A stretch of 64,000 nucleotides of DNA from Cycas panzhihuaensis (GCA_023213395.1 CM041465.1:192393741-192457740); one strand, 5' to 3'. Numbered from the stretch's first letter, positions 11,999 through 23,214 are shown. Numbers and translations are program-made. Notes: generated by a model from the letters alone, not told the origin.

Positions 11999-13440
11999 TC
12001 CTGACTTTTCATTTGTTTAAGTGTATCAATTGAAAGATGCCCATACCTTAAATGCCATGCTTTATTATTAGATTTAGAAGCAGTACAAGCTTTTTCTTCC
12101 GGTAAGGAAATCAGGATCCGACAGTGAGTTTGTAAAGATCATTACATCGACTCCTTTTCCAACAATTTTTCCGTCTTTTTCATATCCGAATATGGCAATT
12201 CCTTCTTCATCAAAATGGTTCTCAAACCCTTTTTGCTCGCTTGAGAGACAGAGAGGAGATTCATTTTTAGATCTGGTACAAACAAAATATTTCCAATTCT
12301 TTTTTCATTTCCATCCAGGTTTACTGAAATGGTTCCAATCCCTTTTATATTAAGGGAATACTTGTCACCCAAATTTCACCGATTTGTCCATATTGTATGG
12401 ATTCATGGTTTGAAACCATTCTTCCCGACTTGTCATATGTTTGGAGGCTCCTGAATCTATGTACCATATGTCTTTGTCTTTCATTCCGGTAACCAGTGCT
12501 GTGATGAAGGCTGTCTCTTCTTCTTCTTCTTCTTCTTCTTCTTCTTCTTCTTCTTCGTCCTTTTCTTTGCTGTATCCTCCAATAGGTCGTTTTCCTTTCT
12601 GAATTTCACTTCGTCTTTGTGGGCACTGATATGGATAGTGTCCACTTTGTCCGCAGTAGCAGCATATGTCAAAGATTCTACAACTGCTGGCGAAATGTCC
12701 GATTCTTCCACAGTTGTAGCATTACATTTTCTCTGCCGCGTCCTCGTCCTCTGGAATTTTGCCAGCGTCCTCGTCCTCGGAAGTCTAATGTTCTGCTTGG
12801 TCCTCGAAATTGTTATCTTCCTCTTGGCCCGAGATTCAGTCTGGACGCAAATGCATCCTCCAACTCTGTCGTGTTTTCATATCTTTTGTTTCTCTGTTCT
12901 TGTCTTAACAATAAACCTGTCAATTCATCAAGAGTTAATTTGTCTAACCTATCACTGTCTGTGATAGTGTTGACAATGTCATCAACGACCTTGGCAATCT
13001 TGTCACATAATTTCCACAAGGTCTTGTTCGATATTAGGCCTCCGGACTCAAGAGATTATTTCTCACGAATGATTTTATGCATAAATTCTTCTACCTCTTC
13101 ATTTTCTTTCATGTGAAGTTTGTACAACTCTTCTTTGAGTGCAATTATTCTTGCCTTATTCTTTTGTCCGTATAAATTTTCCAAGCATTTCCATTTGAGC
13201 TTTGATTCAATTTTTCGACATAAACGATGACAGAGTCTGAAATGGACATTTTTAATGTGAGACTAGCCATATTATTTCTTTCAATCCAATTTCCTAGCTT
13301 ATCATCGCCAATGTATGAAGGGCGTTTTTCATCCTTCAGCAATTTCCCAGGCATTTTTCACCCTCAAAATTGTTTCTATTTTAATTTTCCATACATGATA
13401 ATTTGAACCAGTTAATTTGTTTGGTTCAGGTAGAGAGATG
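11999..13440 (-). pseudogene. Copia unit B: gag, protease and GAG-pre-integrase, broken
   Basis: Same order as unit A. The GAG-pre-integrase region lies near 12010-12060, the protease site (WYIDSGAS region) near 12440-12470, the Glu-encoding microsatellite at 12517-12557, the zinc knuckles near 12640-12730 and the capsid upstream. Frames of 60-80 codons are all that remain; the losses again cluster at CAG/CTG triplets. Confidence 0.7.
12517..12557 (-). repeat. Coding GAA microsatellite, unit B
   Basis: The shorter version of the gag poly-Glu repeat. Confidence 0.9.
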
Positions 13441-14115
13441 AGAGAGGAAGACACTATTTTCCAGGTTAAAGAATGTGTTTTGAAGTCATCCATACTACTG
13501 ACGGAATTAAATACGGAACCCTAGGTGTCTGACCAAAATACAAATGTACCTCAAATCGAAGGACTTTCACCGTCATTCCAGGCGAAGACGGTTTTCCAAA
13601 AAATTTCTCGGAGAGAAATCTGGCTCTGAGTGAAAATCGGCGGCTAGGGCAGAAATTGCATTTGAAGAAAAATCTGTGAAAAAACCGAAGAATCTCTTTG
13701 AATCACTCGAATCTTTATGTACTATCACTAAGAAGGATTTAGGGCGAAATTACCCGATCTTGAGAGCAGATCGATGAGTTTTTTGAAAAATCCTCCTCAA
13801 TCCATGGCTGGATCGGTTCGAGGGCTTTTGGCCTGCAAAACAACCTCGGATGAATCGACTCCAGAAGAGAAATGTCTTCAGCGTCCTCTGATCTATCTCC
13901 CCACCAAAATTTCGCTTCGATCTGAGCACTTCGAAAATTTTCCGTCCGTACACGTCAGTACAGATCCGTACGGTTCCGTATACTAGAAAAACTAATGATC
14001 TCTGACTTGCAAGAAAGTCCTACTGCCTTGTCTCCTTCTTGCACTCTTGACTGAGTTGTCTTGATGTAAGAAATTCATCGTAAAGGGAATCGATTAAGCG
14101 GCTGCTCTGATACCA
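13441..14115 (-). other. Copia unit B: 5' leader and primer-binding site
   Basis: Leader of about 675 bp. It carries the intact primer-binding site complement gctctgatacca at 14104-14115 and a CGTAC-rich segment at about 13940-13985. Confidence 0.75.
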
Positions 14116-14331
14116 TGTAGAAAATCAGAGCATAACTTAAACAGAGAAGAAAGAGTACATTGTTTCTATTGAGATTCTATCTTCTTAAGTATACATCAAT
14201 GATGTGATGGTTACAACTTCTAATGTAACCGATCACTCGGATACTGCCAAGTGGCACGATCTTATGAGTACATTAAGGGTGGGCCTAACATGGCCCCCTT
14301 TCTTTCCTAGATAAAACATTATATCTCAACA
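14116..14331 (-). repeat. Copia array LTR 3 (shared inner LTR)
   Basis: 216 bp, almost identical to LTRs 1 and 4. The primer-binding site complement is at 14104-14115 and the polypurine tract complement follows 14331. No duplicated target sequence flanks it. Confidence 0.92.
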
Positions 14332-14338
14332 CCCCCTC

Positions 14339-15496
14339 TTAATGTTTTATCTCTAATAGTCCTATCTTGTCTCTTAAATATTTGAGCCTTTCTCTCCCAA
14401 GAGGCTTTGTCAGGAGATCTACAACTTGCTCAGATGTGGGACAATATTCCAAGTCTATCTCTTTATTCTGCACTTTTTCTTTTATGAAATGATGATGAAC
14501 TTCAATATGTTTTGTTCTTGCATGTAGAATTGGATTTTTGGTCAGCTTGATGGCACTTTGGTTGTCACATTTCAGAGAAGTTGCTCCTTTCTGCTGTTGA
14601 TTCAAGTCAAGCAAAAGTTGTCTTAACCAGACAGCTTCACATGTCGCTAATGTGGCTGCTTTATATTCTGCTTCTGTAGAGGAAAGAGCTACTATAGCGT
14701 GTTTCTTACTGCACCATGAGATTGCTGAAGCTCCTAAGAAAAAACAATATCCACTTGTTGATTTCCTTTGTTCTTTGTCACCAGCCCAGTCAGAGTCGCA
14801 GTACCCTGATATTTCGACTAGGTACCCCTTTAAGTATACTAACTTAAGATCTGTTGTTCCTTTGAGATATCTTAAAACTCTTTTTGCGGCTTGCCAGTGT
14901 CTCAACTTTGGATTCTGCATATATCTGGATATTAGTCCTACTGGGTAGGATATATCGAGCCTGGTGGCTATCAAATAAATCAGACTTCCAATCATTTGTC
15001 TGTATAGAGTAACATCGGCATCCTTTTCCATACTATCTACTGTTAGGTCACAATTTGTTTCCATGGGTGTTGTGCATGGATTGCAATTCTCCATTTGAAA
15101 TCGAACAAGCAGATTTTTGATGTAGTTACTTTGGGACAAGGTTATGTAGTTTTGATGTTGACCTATCTCCAGTCCCAAGTAATAATTTAGTGAACCCAAG
15201 TCTGTCATTTCAAATTTCTGCTGAAGTTGACCTTTGATCCACTTAATTCCTTCTACATCATTTCCAGTAAGAAGCATATCATCTACATAGACAACAATTA
15301 TTGTTATCTTGTTGTTTATTTTTCTTATATAGAGACTGGAGTTGGAGTTGTACCGAATGAACTTATTTTCTTCAAGAAAATGATCTAATTTTGCATACCA
15401 GGCACATGGCACTTGTTTTAGACCATATAAAGCCTTTTTTAATTTGCAGACCAGATTCTCATGTCCCTGTTCAGCATATCCTTCTGGTTGTTGCAT
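14339..15496 (-). pseudogene. Copia unit C: reverse transcriptase C-terminal half and RNase H
   Basis: The best preserved copy, with 385 open codons. YVDD is at about residues 70-73. The RNase H motifs GYCDSDWAG, SSTEAEY and KCDNQSA are all present, so all RNase H acidic positions I can place are kept. The frame starts at the break shared by all units after the LNGELEEE motif and ends next to the polypurine tract. As part of a split polymerase it is unlikely to make a working enzyme unless the break is a sequence error. Confidence 0.88.
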
Positions 15497-15514
15497 ATAG
15501 ATTCTTCTTCTAGC

Positions 15515-16264
15515 TCACCATTTAAGAAGGCGCTCTTTACATCCAGCTGGGAGATTTTCCAACCTTGTGTAGCAGCCAAAGCTATTACTGTCCTTACTGT
15601 GTTCATCTTTGCTACTGGAGAAAGTCTCATCAAAATCTACACCTGCTATTTGAGTGTACCCTTTTGCGACTAACCTTGCCTTGTGTTTTTCAATTTTGCC
15701 ATCTACTCCTTTCTTTGTTTTGCAAACCCATTTGCAGTTTACAGCGGGTTTATTAGCAAGTAGTTCTACTAATTCCCATGTTTGATTTTTCTTGATTGAA
15801 TTTATTTCATTGTCCATTGCCTCTCTCCATTCTTGATGATCTTTTGCTTCTTGAAAATTTTGTGGTTCAACTTTGCTTAGAAGAGCTCTTGACCTTTGTC
15901 CCCGGGTTTTCTGTTCTATTACATTTCCTTCTTCAACTGTTTTGATATACCATTTTGGCAACTTTTTACATTTACGTGGATCTTCTTTTTCGATGGTGTC
16001 TTCTGATACTTGACTGATTGACGATGGACCAGCTTGTCCTTCTTCTGAAGTGATTTCTGAATCATTTCCTTCTTCAGTTTCTTGATCCTCTGAAGTAACT
16101 TCTGACTTATTTTCTGGCTCATCTTCTTGCATTTCTTTGTGTCTGGCAGCGTCCTGTTCTCTTTTATTTTCTATTACTCTAATTTGTGAAGATTCAACTG
16201 AGTTTTCTTCGTTAAAAATGACATCTCTACTTACATAGATTTTATTTGTTTTGGATCTATGCAT
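15515..16264 (-). pseudogene. Copia unit C: integrase tail, linker and reverse transcriptase N-terminal half
   Basis: A 249-codon frame. It starts at KTNKIYVSRDVIF in the integrase tail, continues through an acidic linker (EEGNDSEITSEEGQ) and into reverse transcriptase motifs (WELVELL, ARLVAKGYTQ, DFDETFS). After DETFS a one-base loss shared with unit B shifts the frame. The correct continuation ([18 protein letters not shown]) is open separately at 15439-15633. Confidence 0.85.
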
Positions 16265-17011
16265 TTATATGCCTTTGAATTTTCTTGTATCCTATTAAGA
16301 CACATTCTATGCTTTTTGCATCTAATTTGGACCTTCTTTTATTAGGAATATGCACAAATGCTTGACTGCCAAACACTTTGAGAAAACTTACATCGGGTTT
16401 TTGTCCTGTCCAAGCTTCTTCTAGAGTGACGTTCTTCAATGCTTTTGTTGGACTTCTGTTTATTAGATAGCATGTTTGTGCTAATCGCTCGCTCAATATG
16501 TCTTAGATATTTTAGTTCCATACATCATGCTTCGAGCCATTTCCATCAAAGTTCTATTCTTTCTTTCAGCTACTCCATTTGACTGAGGGGTATAAGGAGT
16601 TGTGACCTGTCTACGAATCCCTCGGTCCTTGCAGTAATTTAGAAACTCCTTTGATATATATTCCCCTCCTCCATCGGATCTGATGCATTTGATCTTCGTT
16701 CCTGATTCTAGCTCTGCTTATGCTTTAAATTCTTTAAAAGTTTCAAAAACTTCTGACATATTATGTAAGAAATATACCCAAACTTTCCGAGTGAAGTCAT
16801 CAATGAAAGTTAAGAAGTATCTGCATCCATTAATTATCAGAGGTGTAATTGGACCACAAATATCTGTGTGTATCAATTCTAATTTAGACTGAGCTTTCCA
16901 AGTACTTTCTTTAAAAGGAAGTCTGTGCTGTTTGCCGAGTTGACAACCTTTACAAACAAATGTATCTAATGAAATATTAGGTAGGCCATTTACCATTCCT
17001 GACTTTTTCAT
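16257..17011 (-). pseudogene. Copia unit C: integrase
   Basis: 16718-17011 (97 codons) holds the zinc-finger end CKGCQLGKQH and the first catalytic Asp in HTDICGP, then TFIDDFTRKVWVYF. It stops at a TAA (16718-16720) shared with units A and B. 16257-16496 resumes in the integrase C-terminal part (NRSPTKAL, EEAWTG, VFGSQAFVHIP). It shifts frame at GYKK, where unit A reads on normally. Confidence 0.85.
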
Positions 17012-18538
17012 TTGTTTAAGTGTATCAATTGAAAGATGCCCATACCTTAAATGCCATGCTTTATTATTAGATTTAGAAGCAATACAAGCTTTTTCTTCCG
17101 GTAAGGAAGTACAGATCCGACAGAGTTTGTAAAGATCATTACATCGACTCCTTTTCCAACAATTTTTCCGTCTTTTTCATATCCGAATATGGCAATTCCT
17201 TCTTCATCAAAAATGGTTCTCAAACCCTTTTTGCTCGATTGAGAGAGAGAGGAGATTCATTTTAGATCCGTACAAACAAAATATTTCCAATTCTTTTTCA
17301 TTTCCATCCGTGTTTCTTGAAATGGTTCCAATCCCTTTTATATTAAGGGAATACTTGTCACCCAAACTCTCTTGATTTGTCCATATTGTATGGATTCATG
17401 GTTTGAAACCATTCTTCCCGACTTGTCATATGTTTGGAGGCTCCTGAATCTATGTACCATATGTCTTTGTCTTTCATTCCAGGTAAAGGTCTTTGTGATG
17501 AAGGCCTCTTCTTCTTCTTCTTCTTCTTCTTCTTCTTCTTCTTCTTCTTCGTCCTTTTCTTTGCTGTATCCTCCAATAGGTCGTTTTCCTTTCTGAATTT
17601 CACTTCGTCTTTGTGGGCACTGATATGGATAGTGTCCACTTTGTCCGCAGTAGCAGCATATGTCAAAGATTCTACAACTGCTGGCGAAATGTCCAGTTCT
17701 TCCACAGTTGTAGCAGATTCTGTTTTCTCTGCCGCGTCCTCGTCCTCTGGAATTTTGCCAGCGTCCTCGTCCTCTGAAGTCTAATGTTCTGCTTGGTCCT
17801 CGAAATTGTTGTCTTCCTCTTGGCCCGAGATTCAGTCTGGACGCAAATGCATCCTCCAACTCTGTCGTGTTTTCATATCTTTTGTTTCTCTGTTCTTGTC
17901 TTAACAATAAACCTGTCAATTCATCAAGAGTTAATTTGTCTAACCTATCACTGTCTGTGATAGTGTTGACAATTGTGTCAAACGACCTTGGCAATCTTGC
18001 TGTTACAATTTCCACAAGGTCTTGTTCAGATATTAGGCCTCCAGCACTCAAGAGATTATTTCTCAAGAATGATTTTATGCATAAATTCTTCTACCTCTTC
18101 ATTTTCTTTCATGTGAAGTTTGTACAACTCTTCTTTGAGTGCAATTATTCTTGCCTTATTCTTTTGTCCGTATAAATTTTCCAAGCATTTCCAGTTTGAG
18201 CTTTGATTCAATTTTTCGACATAAACGATGACAGTCCTAAATGGACATTTTAATGTGAGACTAGCCATATTATTTCTTTCAATCCAATTTCCTAGCTTAT
18301 CATCGCCAATGTAGGGCGTTTTACGTCCCTTCAAAGAATTTCCTGCATTTTTCACCCTCAAAATTGTTTCTATTTTAATTTTCCATACATGATAATTTGA
18401 ACCAGTTAATTTGTTTGGTTCAGGTAGAGAGATGAGAGAGGAAGACACTATTTTCCAGGTTAAAGAACAGGTTTTGAAGTCTGTCCATACGGCTGTACGG
18501 AATTCGTACGGAACCCTAGGTGTACGGCCAAAATACAA
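17012..18538 (-). pseudogene. Copia unit C: gag and protease
   Basis: Gag is open in two overlapping frames. 18056-18538 has the N-terminus (NKLTGSNYHVWKIKI). 17338-18066 has the capsid end and two zinc knuckles (CYNCGRTGHFASSC and CCYCGQSGHYPYQC), with an RGRGR-rich basic stretch before them. The frames join at 18056-18066, where this copy reads ctcaagaatg and unit A reads ctcacagtaatg. A run of about 15 Glu follows the second knuckle. The protease site DSGAS is intact but in the other frame near 17430-17465. Start codon uncertain. Confidence 0.82.
17507..17551 (-). repeat. Coding GAA microsatellite, unit C
   Basis: Gag poly-Glu repeat, intermediate in length. Downstream of it the protease is in another frame in this unit. 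Confidence 0.9.
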
Positions 18539-19123
18539 ATGTACCTCAAATCGAAGGACTTTCAGTCGTCATTCCAGAACTGAAGACGGTTTTCCAAAAA
18601 AATTTCTCAGAAGAGAGAAATCTGGCTCAGAGTGAAAATCGGTGGCTAGGGCAAAAATTGCATTTGAAGAAAAATCTGTGAAAAAACTGAAAGAATCTCT
18701 TTGAATCTGCCTGGAATCTTTATGTACTATCACTAAGAAGGATTTAGGGCAGAAATTACCCGATACTGAGAGCAGATCGATGAGTTTTTTGAGAAATCCT
18801 CCTCAATCCCGCGCGGACTGGTTCGAGGGCTTTTTGGCCTGCAAAACGACCTCGGATGAATCGACTCCAGAAGAGAAATGTCTTCAGCGTCCTCTGATCT
18901 ATCTCCCCACCAAATTTCGCTTCGATCTGAGCACTTCGAAAATTTTCCGTCCGTACACGTCCGTACAGATCCGTACGGTTCCGTACACTAGAAAAAATAA
19001 TGATCTCTGACTTGCAAGAAAGTCCTACTGCCTTGTCTCCTTCTTGCACTCTTGACTGAGTTGTCTTGACAGAAGAAATTCATCAGAAAGGGAATCAGAT
19101 TAAACTGGCCTGCTCTGATACCA
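18539..19123 (-). other. Copia unit C: 5' leader and primer-binding site
   Basis: 585-bp leader with the primer-binding site complement at 19112-19123. At 18944-18988 six CGTAC/GTACG words occur in about 45 bp. Similar but eroded words are present in units A and B. Confidence 0.75.
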
Positions 19124-19339
19124 TGTAGAAAATCAGAGCATAACTTAAACAGAGAAGAAAGAGTACATTGTTTCTATTGAGATTCTATCTTCTTAAGTAT
19201 ACATCAATGATGTGATGGTTACAACTTCTAATGTAACCGATCACTCGGATACTGCCAAGTGGCACGATCTTATGAGTACATTAAGGGTGGGCCTAACATG
19301 GCCCCCTTTCTTTCCTAGATAAAACATTATATCTCAACA
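19124..19339 (-). repeat. Copia array LTR 4 (5' end of the array)
   Basis: 216 bp. Its primer-binding site complement, gctctgatacca, is at 19112-19123 and matches initiator tRNA-Met priming. The right edge meets the GCTTT duplication. Its transcription start would drive the whole array. Confidence 0.92.
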
Positions 19340-19344
19340 GCTTT
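19340..19344. repeat. Target-site duplication GCTTT, right copy
   Basis: Exact match to 4156-4160. It shows that the outer LTR ends came from one integration. Confidence 0.85.
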
Positions 19345-21350
19345 GTGTGCTGGGCACACTTAGAAAATGCACATGTTGGAGCTTGCAGAACCCAATGCCA
19401 AGAAGCTTAACAACATGGAACAACTCCTTAGGCAAGCATAAATTCCAGGGTAAATACAAAAATTGACTTTTCCTTGTGAATTGTCAAGTAGGACCTTACC
19501 GCGCATGAAGTCGATCTTAGGTAATTGACACCTAACTTGGGGCACCAATTTAAGGTTGAAGTCCAGTCTCCAAGATTACAAATATGTATGTTGCTCAGCA
19601 ATTAATCATGTTCATACTGCATGGCTGTTTTAAAAGCTGGCTCAATCTAGAACACAATCCAAACCCCTATTTTTCCAAGTTGTTTTGGCCAGTTGTGTGA
19701 CAATTCCATGGGGACTTTTCTCAAGAAAAACAACTAGGAATTCATGGCATAAGTTCTCCATATCATCGACTGTTTCTTCATTAAATTCATAGACAAAATA
19801 GTAATGCATACCCTTTTTAGCAGGAGACTCTGCTCACAAATGGATGGCTATGTCTTCTTCTGATTCACTGAACATCAAGATTAAGGTCGAGAAAATGGTA
19901 AAATAAAGAATCCTAGTAGGTCTCAGAGCTCACAATCCATTTTCTGTATACATCTACATCCAAGCATTCTTAGCCTTTCTTCTTCCATCCCCTTCTTGTA
20001 ATATACAATGTCCAATTTTAGCAATTTTATAAGTGAATTAGATTGAGATTGGAAATGTTTTGAGCACTCCTAACATGTACCTTATTGCATGCTGTTTCTC
20101 GCTAGTCCCATTTATTGTTTCTGTTCACCAGTGGGCATTCATATAATTTCTGTATTTACTCCAAAAACCTGATTTGAATCCAAATCTTTTTTCATCATGG
20201 GATCATCAACCTGTTGATATGCTGACAGACAGCAGCAGCAGTTCGCCCCCAGTGGATGGTAGAAAAGCCCCTCTGAGTTTGCCCATGTCCTCATTATTTG
20301 CAGCATATACAGCAAAGCAGAACTCTGCTGAGCTCTAATAGCCAATATCAATATTTGCATGCCTTCTGTAATAGCCACAACTCCCTACTGAGAATACATG
20401 GATAACTTCTGCCTCGTTATTGTGGAAAATACTTTTCAATATTCATTTGTAAACTGAATAGCCTCAACCAACTGCAACTCAGACCCCGAACATTTGAATT
20501 GGTAGCAATCTTGACCTTTTATCAGCCTCATTGCCGGCTGACTCTAACCAAGCAGCACATCTACCTCTTACCCAGACCCATGATGCCCAAGCACCATTTG
20601 CCCAAAGGATATGCCTTAGAAGTTATGATAGGTTGTATCTCAGCCTCTTTTGCCTTTTTACATCTTAGACTATTTTTGTCAACCATACCTCCACTTGATG
20701 CTACTTTGCAATCTGAAAAGGGCACAACTTACTGGAGACACCGTTACAGTTTGGTTAGTCACGTTTCTTCAGAAAGTCAATGTCTACAGTCAGTGCATAG
20801 CATTTATAATTACTTTGAATCCTAGGACATTTCCACAAGACATTAAATTGTGCATGCATTGACATTCCTTGCCCATCTGTGTGTTCCTTGTTATGCAGAT
20901 ACAAAGATTTAGGAGAATACCATGCTCAAAGGCACCGTCATTAAAGCTCAGATATTGTAACTAGTATGGCTACAAACCACCATCATAAGGTTTTAATTTG
21001 TTAAAACCACAACTCAAAATCAGAGTCCTATTGCAAGTCTTTTGTCTTCTGTTGTACACAGACTGGTGAATTCCCTTGAGAAGCACTTCATGAATTTCAG
21101 TATCCTAAAACAATTTAGGGGTCTCCCTCTACAGTTACCACTGTGCAGAGGCAGCTGTTATAATATACAATATTTGATGCCCAAGGCTGTTTCTTTTTTG
21201 TTTAATTCTTTTCCTTTTTTGTTAATCTTATTCATTGCATATAACATCTGCCAATTGGTTCTTAGCTTTTAGAATTGGCTTCCTGCATCCTAATGTCACA
21301 CTTTGATCTATAACATTGGTTAATGAAGGGAAGGAACAACTTTAGCATAC
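19345..21350. other. Non-coding, probably eIF2B intron
   Basis: No gene or mobile-element termini recognised. It lies between the exon ending at 21351 (donor GTATGC on the minus strand) and the copia array, so it is probably the start of the next intron. I looked on the minus strand for the expected next exon of the eIF2B alpha family, after the AAESFK motif, and did not find it. Confidence 0.5.
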
Positions 21351-22196
21351 CTTAAAACTTTCAGCTGCCACATAGACAGGCTTGTTCATGCTGTGAGCCA
21401 CCAATGCAGTTTGATATGTTCCAATCAAGTTGATGATACCTCCACTCTCTACAACCCCATCAGCACCAAAAAGCACCATGTCAACTTTCTCCATGTTGTG
21501 TGCCACTGCTGAGTCAATTATAAGTTTAACAGGAACACCAACCGTGATGAGTTCCTTCACCATTTTGATGCCTGCATTATCTGGCCTGCCCTCTAGTTAT
21601 GCATTAAGGCAAACATATAAAACCTCAAGTCAGGAGGGTTCTTTGCTTCAGAAGCTAAAAAGAATAAACTCATCAAGCAAAGGACCAACTGAAACTAACC
21701 AGTACACAAAACACTGAAGTGCTTCCCATTTGATGATGCCATTTTCAATAGTGCCATAACTACTCTGGAGAAACCATGAATCAAAATGGTACTGCCATCC
21801 AGCACAAAATCTTGCCCAAGCATTGCAATAGTTCTACGAGACTGCAAATAGTGCAGGATGTCATTAGTCTTCAATTTTCTTCTAGTGATAGTCTGCAGCA
21901 TTAGCTTTTGATTGAAAAGAGTCTCTCTTTCTATACCCAAAATGAGGGAATGTTGGCAAATACACGCTCAGTTATTCTGAACATAAACACGGAGAGCTAA
22001 AGATACCAATAATACCCATGCCTTACACAATAAAGAAACATACCTTCAGGGATATTTCCCCAAATCTCTCCCCATGTTCTATTAGGCGAGACTTGCCAGC
22101 ATGAAAATCCTCATATTCCAAAGCTGAAGTCCGGGTTACATATCGCATGAAAAGGTCACAGCCAGCAGCTAGTGAGATAGAAGTTTCATCCCATGC
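21351..22196 (-). CDS. EIF2B1-like: Translation initiation factor eIF2B alpha subunit, three internal exons
   Basis: Three exons on the minus strand: 22044-22196 (153 nt), 21700-21841 (142 nt) and 21351-21592 (242 nt). All have AG acceptors and GT donors, and the phases agree (0, 1, 0). Joined they give 179 codons without a stop. The protein matches the central and C-terminal part of eIF2B alpha. It has AGCDLFMRYVTR, then ILIHGFSRVV, then GRPD, and finally GADGVVESGGIIN, the hallmark of the eIF2B alpha/beta/delta family. eIF2B is the guanine nucleotide exchange factor for eIF2 in the cytosol, and alpha is a regulatory subunit. The first exon(s) and the last, after NKPVYVAAESFK, are not seen in the window. 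Intact splicing and frame argue for a live gene with very long introns; a gene fragment is the alternative. Confidence 0.88.
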
Positions 22197-23214
22197 CTGG
22201 CAAGGCACAACATCAACATGGAAGATGACATTACACAAGCTAAGCAACTGAACCCTGTTATTTCATTTTGCTACTCTACCTACTACTTACACTACAAAAT
22301 TCACAATCTAATTTGTAATGCCTTTGAATCTATTGTAAGTTGGCATCTCCTGTTTGATATGATCCATGCCTAAATAAGGAAGAAAATGGTTCCAAAAAAT
22401 TATCTGAAAATGAGTATATACCATGCACCATCTGAAATGAAGTAGACTGTAATTGCTTGAATATATGCAGGCCTAAACAGCAATGGAACCCTGTTCTAGG
22501 AAATTAAAACAGAAGTAGTAATAATAATAATAACAATATAGATATCAATCTGTAATGCACAGAAAAGCCATAAAAAATACAAGGGTAATATATATATTGG
22601 TGGCAGGAAAAGTATGAACAAAGACTTAGGGGTACTTTTCTTTTGCTGTGAACATTGCCTCCTGCCGCCCCAGATATTTCACAATGTGTGATAGCAGTTC
22701 TAATTTAAGAAAATGGCACCTAAACAACCTTGATCAAAATCTTTAATGATGATGCATATTGTTAAAAGCTAGAAAAGAGCCTTGAAACCCATGCTAAATC
22801 AGCCTAAAGTCAGGCTGAAATTTGAATGCCATCACTATGAGTCACAAGTTGTAGCCAGCTGACTTGAATTAAGAACAAGTTAGCAAAACAAAACTTGACG
22901 AGTATAAATGCAAATCAAATCCTGATTTGAACTAGCATTGAAAAATAAAAAAGGAGTTTCTTTTTTACTTGATCTTTTGGGGGCTTCAATGTCCGAGAAG
23001 GTAAAACTACTTGTAAAACATTGTAAATTTCAGCCTACTAACTTTTTTGCATGTATGGATGGGTGCTTGGAACTGTCAAAATGATCATACATACAGACAA
23101 TTGTAGCTGTACAAATAACCATAATTACAAGTGATCATGGTTGTATAGATAGGTGGCCATACAAGTGTATAAAAGAATGGTTGGATACATAGTTGCAGGT
23201 GACAGTACAAGTGT
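22197..23214. other. Non-coding, probably eIF2B intron
   Basis: Begins with the acceptor of the exon at 22044-22196 (minus strand). It has a short AAT repeat near 22522-22534 but no coding motif or LTR terminus. It ends at the ACAAT duplication of the nested block. Confidence 0.5.

Larger units (their letters stand above)
4161..19339 (-). mobile_element. Tandem copia array: four LTRs, three internal units, one target-site duplication
   Basis: Four near-identical LTRs lie at 4161-4376, 9147-9356, 14116-14331 and 19124-19339. They alternate with three internal regions of 4,770, 4,759 and 4,792 bp, all on the minus strand. The five bases GCTTT occur at 4156-4160 and again at 19340-19344; no duplication flanks the inner LTRs. 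Each inner LTR has a primer-binding site on one side and a polypurine tract on the other, as a shared LTR must. The outer LTRs differ at about two of 216 positions, so the insertion is young. The order protease-integrase-reverse transcriptase-RNase H identifies Ty1/copia. Confidence 0.93.

Noticed and set aside
12481-12711. Lysine-run and serine-run proteins at 12481-12711, 17358-17705 and 17372-17596
   Set aside because: Other-frame readings of the CTT/GAA microsatellite in gag.
14104-14115. tRNA-Met-like sequence, considered as a tRNA gene
   Set aside because: Only 12-14 bases match, always next to LTR ends. These are primer-binding sites, not tRNA genes.
15493-15510. Shared frame break in reverse transcriptase considered as programmed frameshifting
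   Set aside because: Copia polymerases are normally one frame, the site is not a recognised slippery heptamer, and other shared lesions show the element is dead.
20139-20825. Open frames at 20139-20378 (minus) and 20499-20825 (plus), considered as eIF2B exons or a new gene
   Set aside because: Neither matches the expected eIF2B alpha C-terminus, and neither shows splice-site or codon support.
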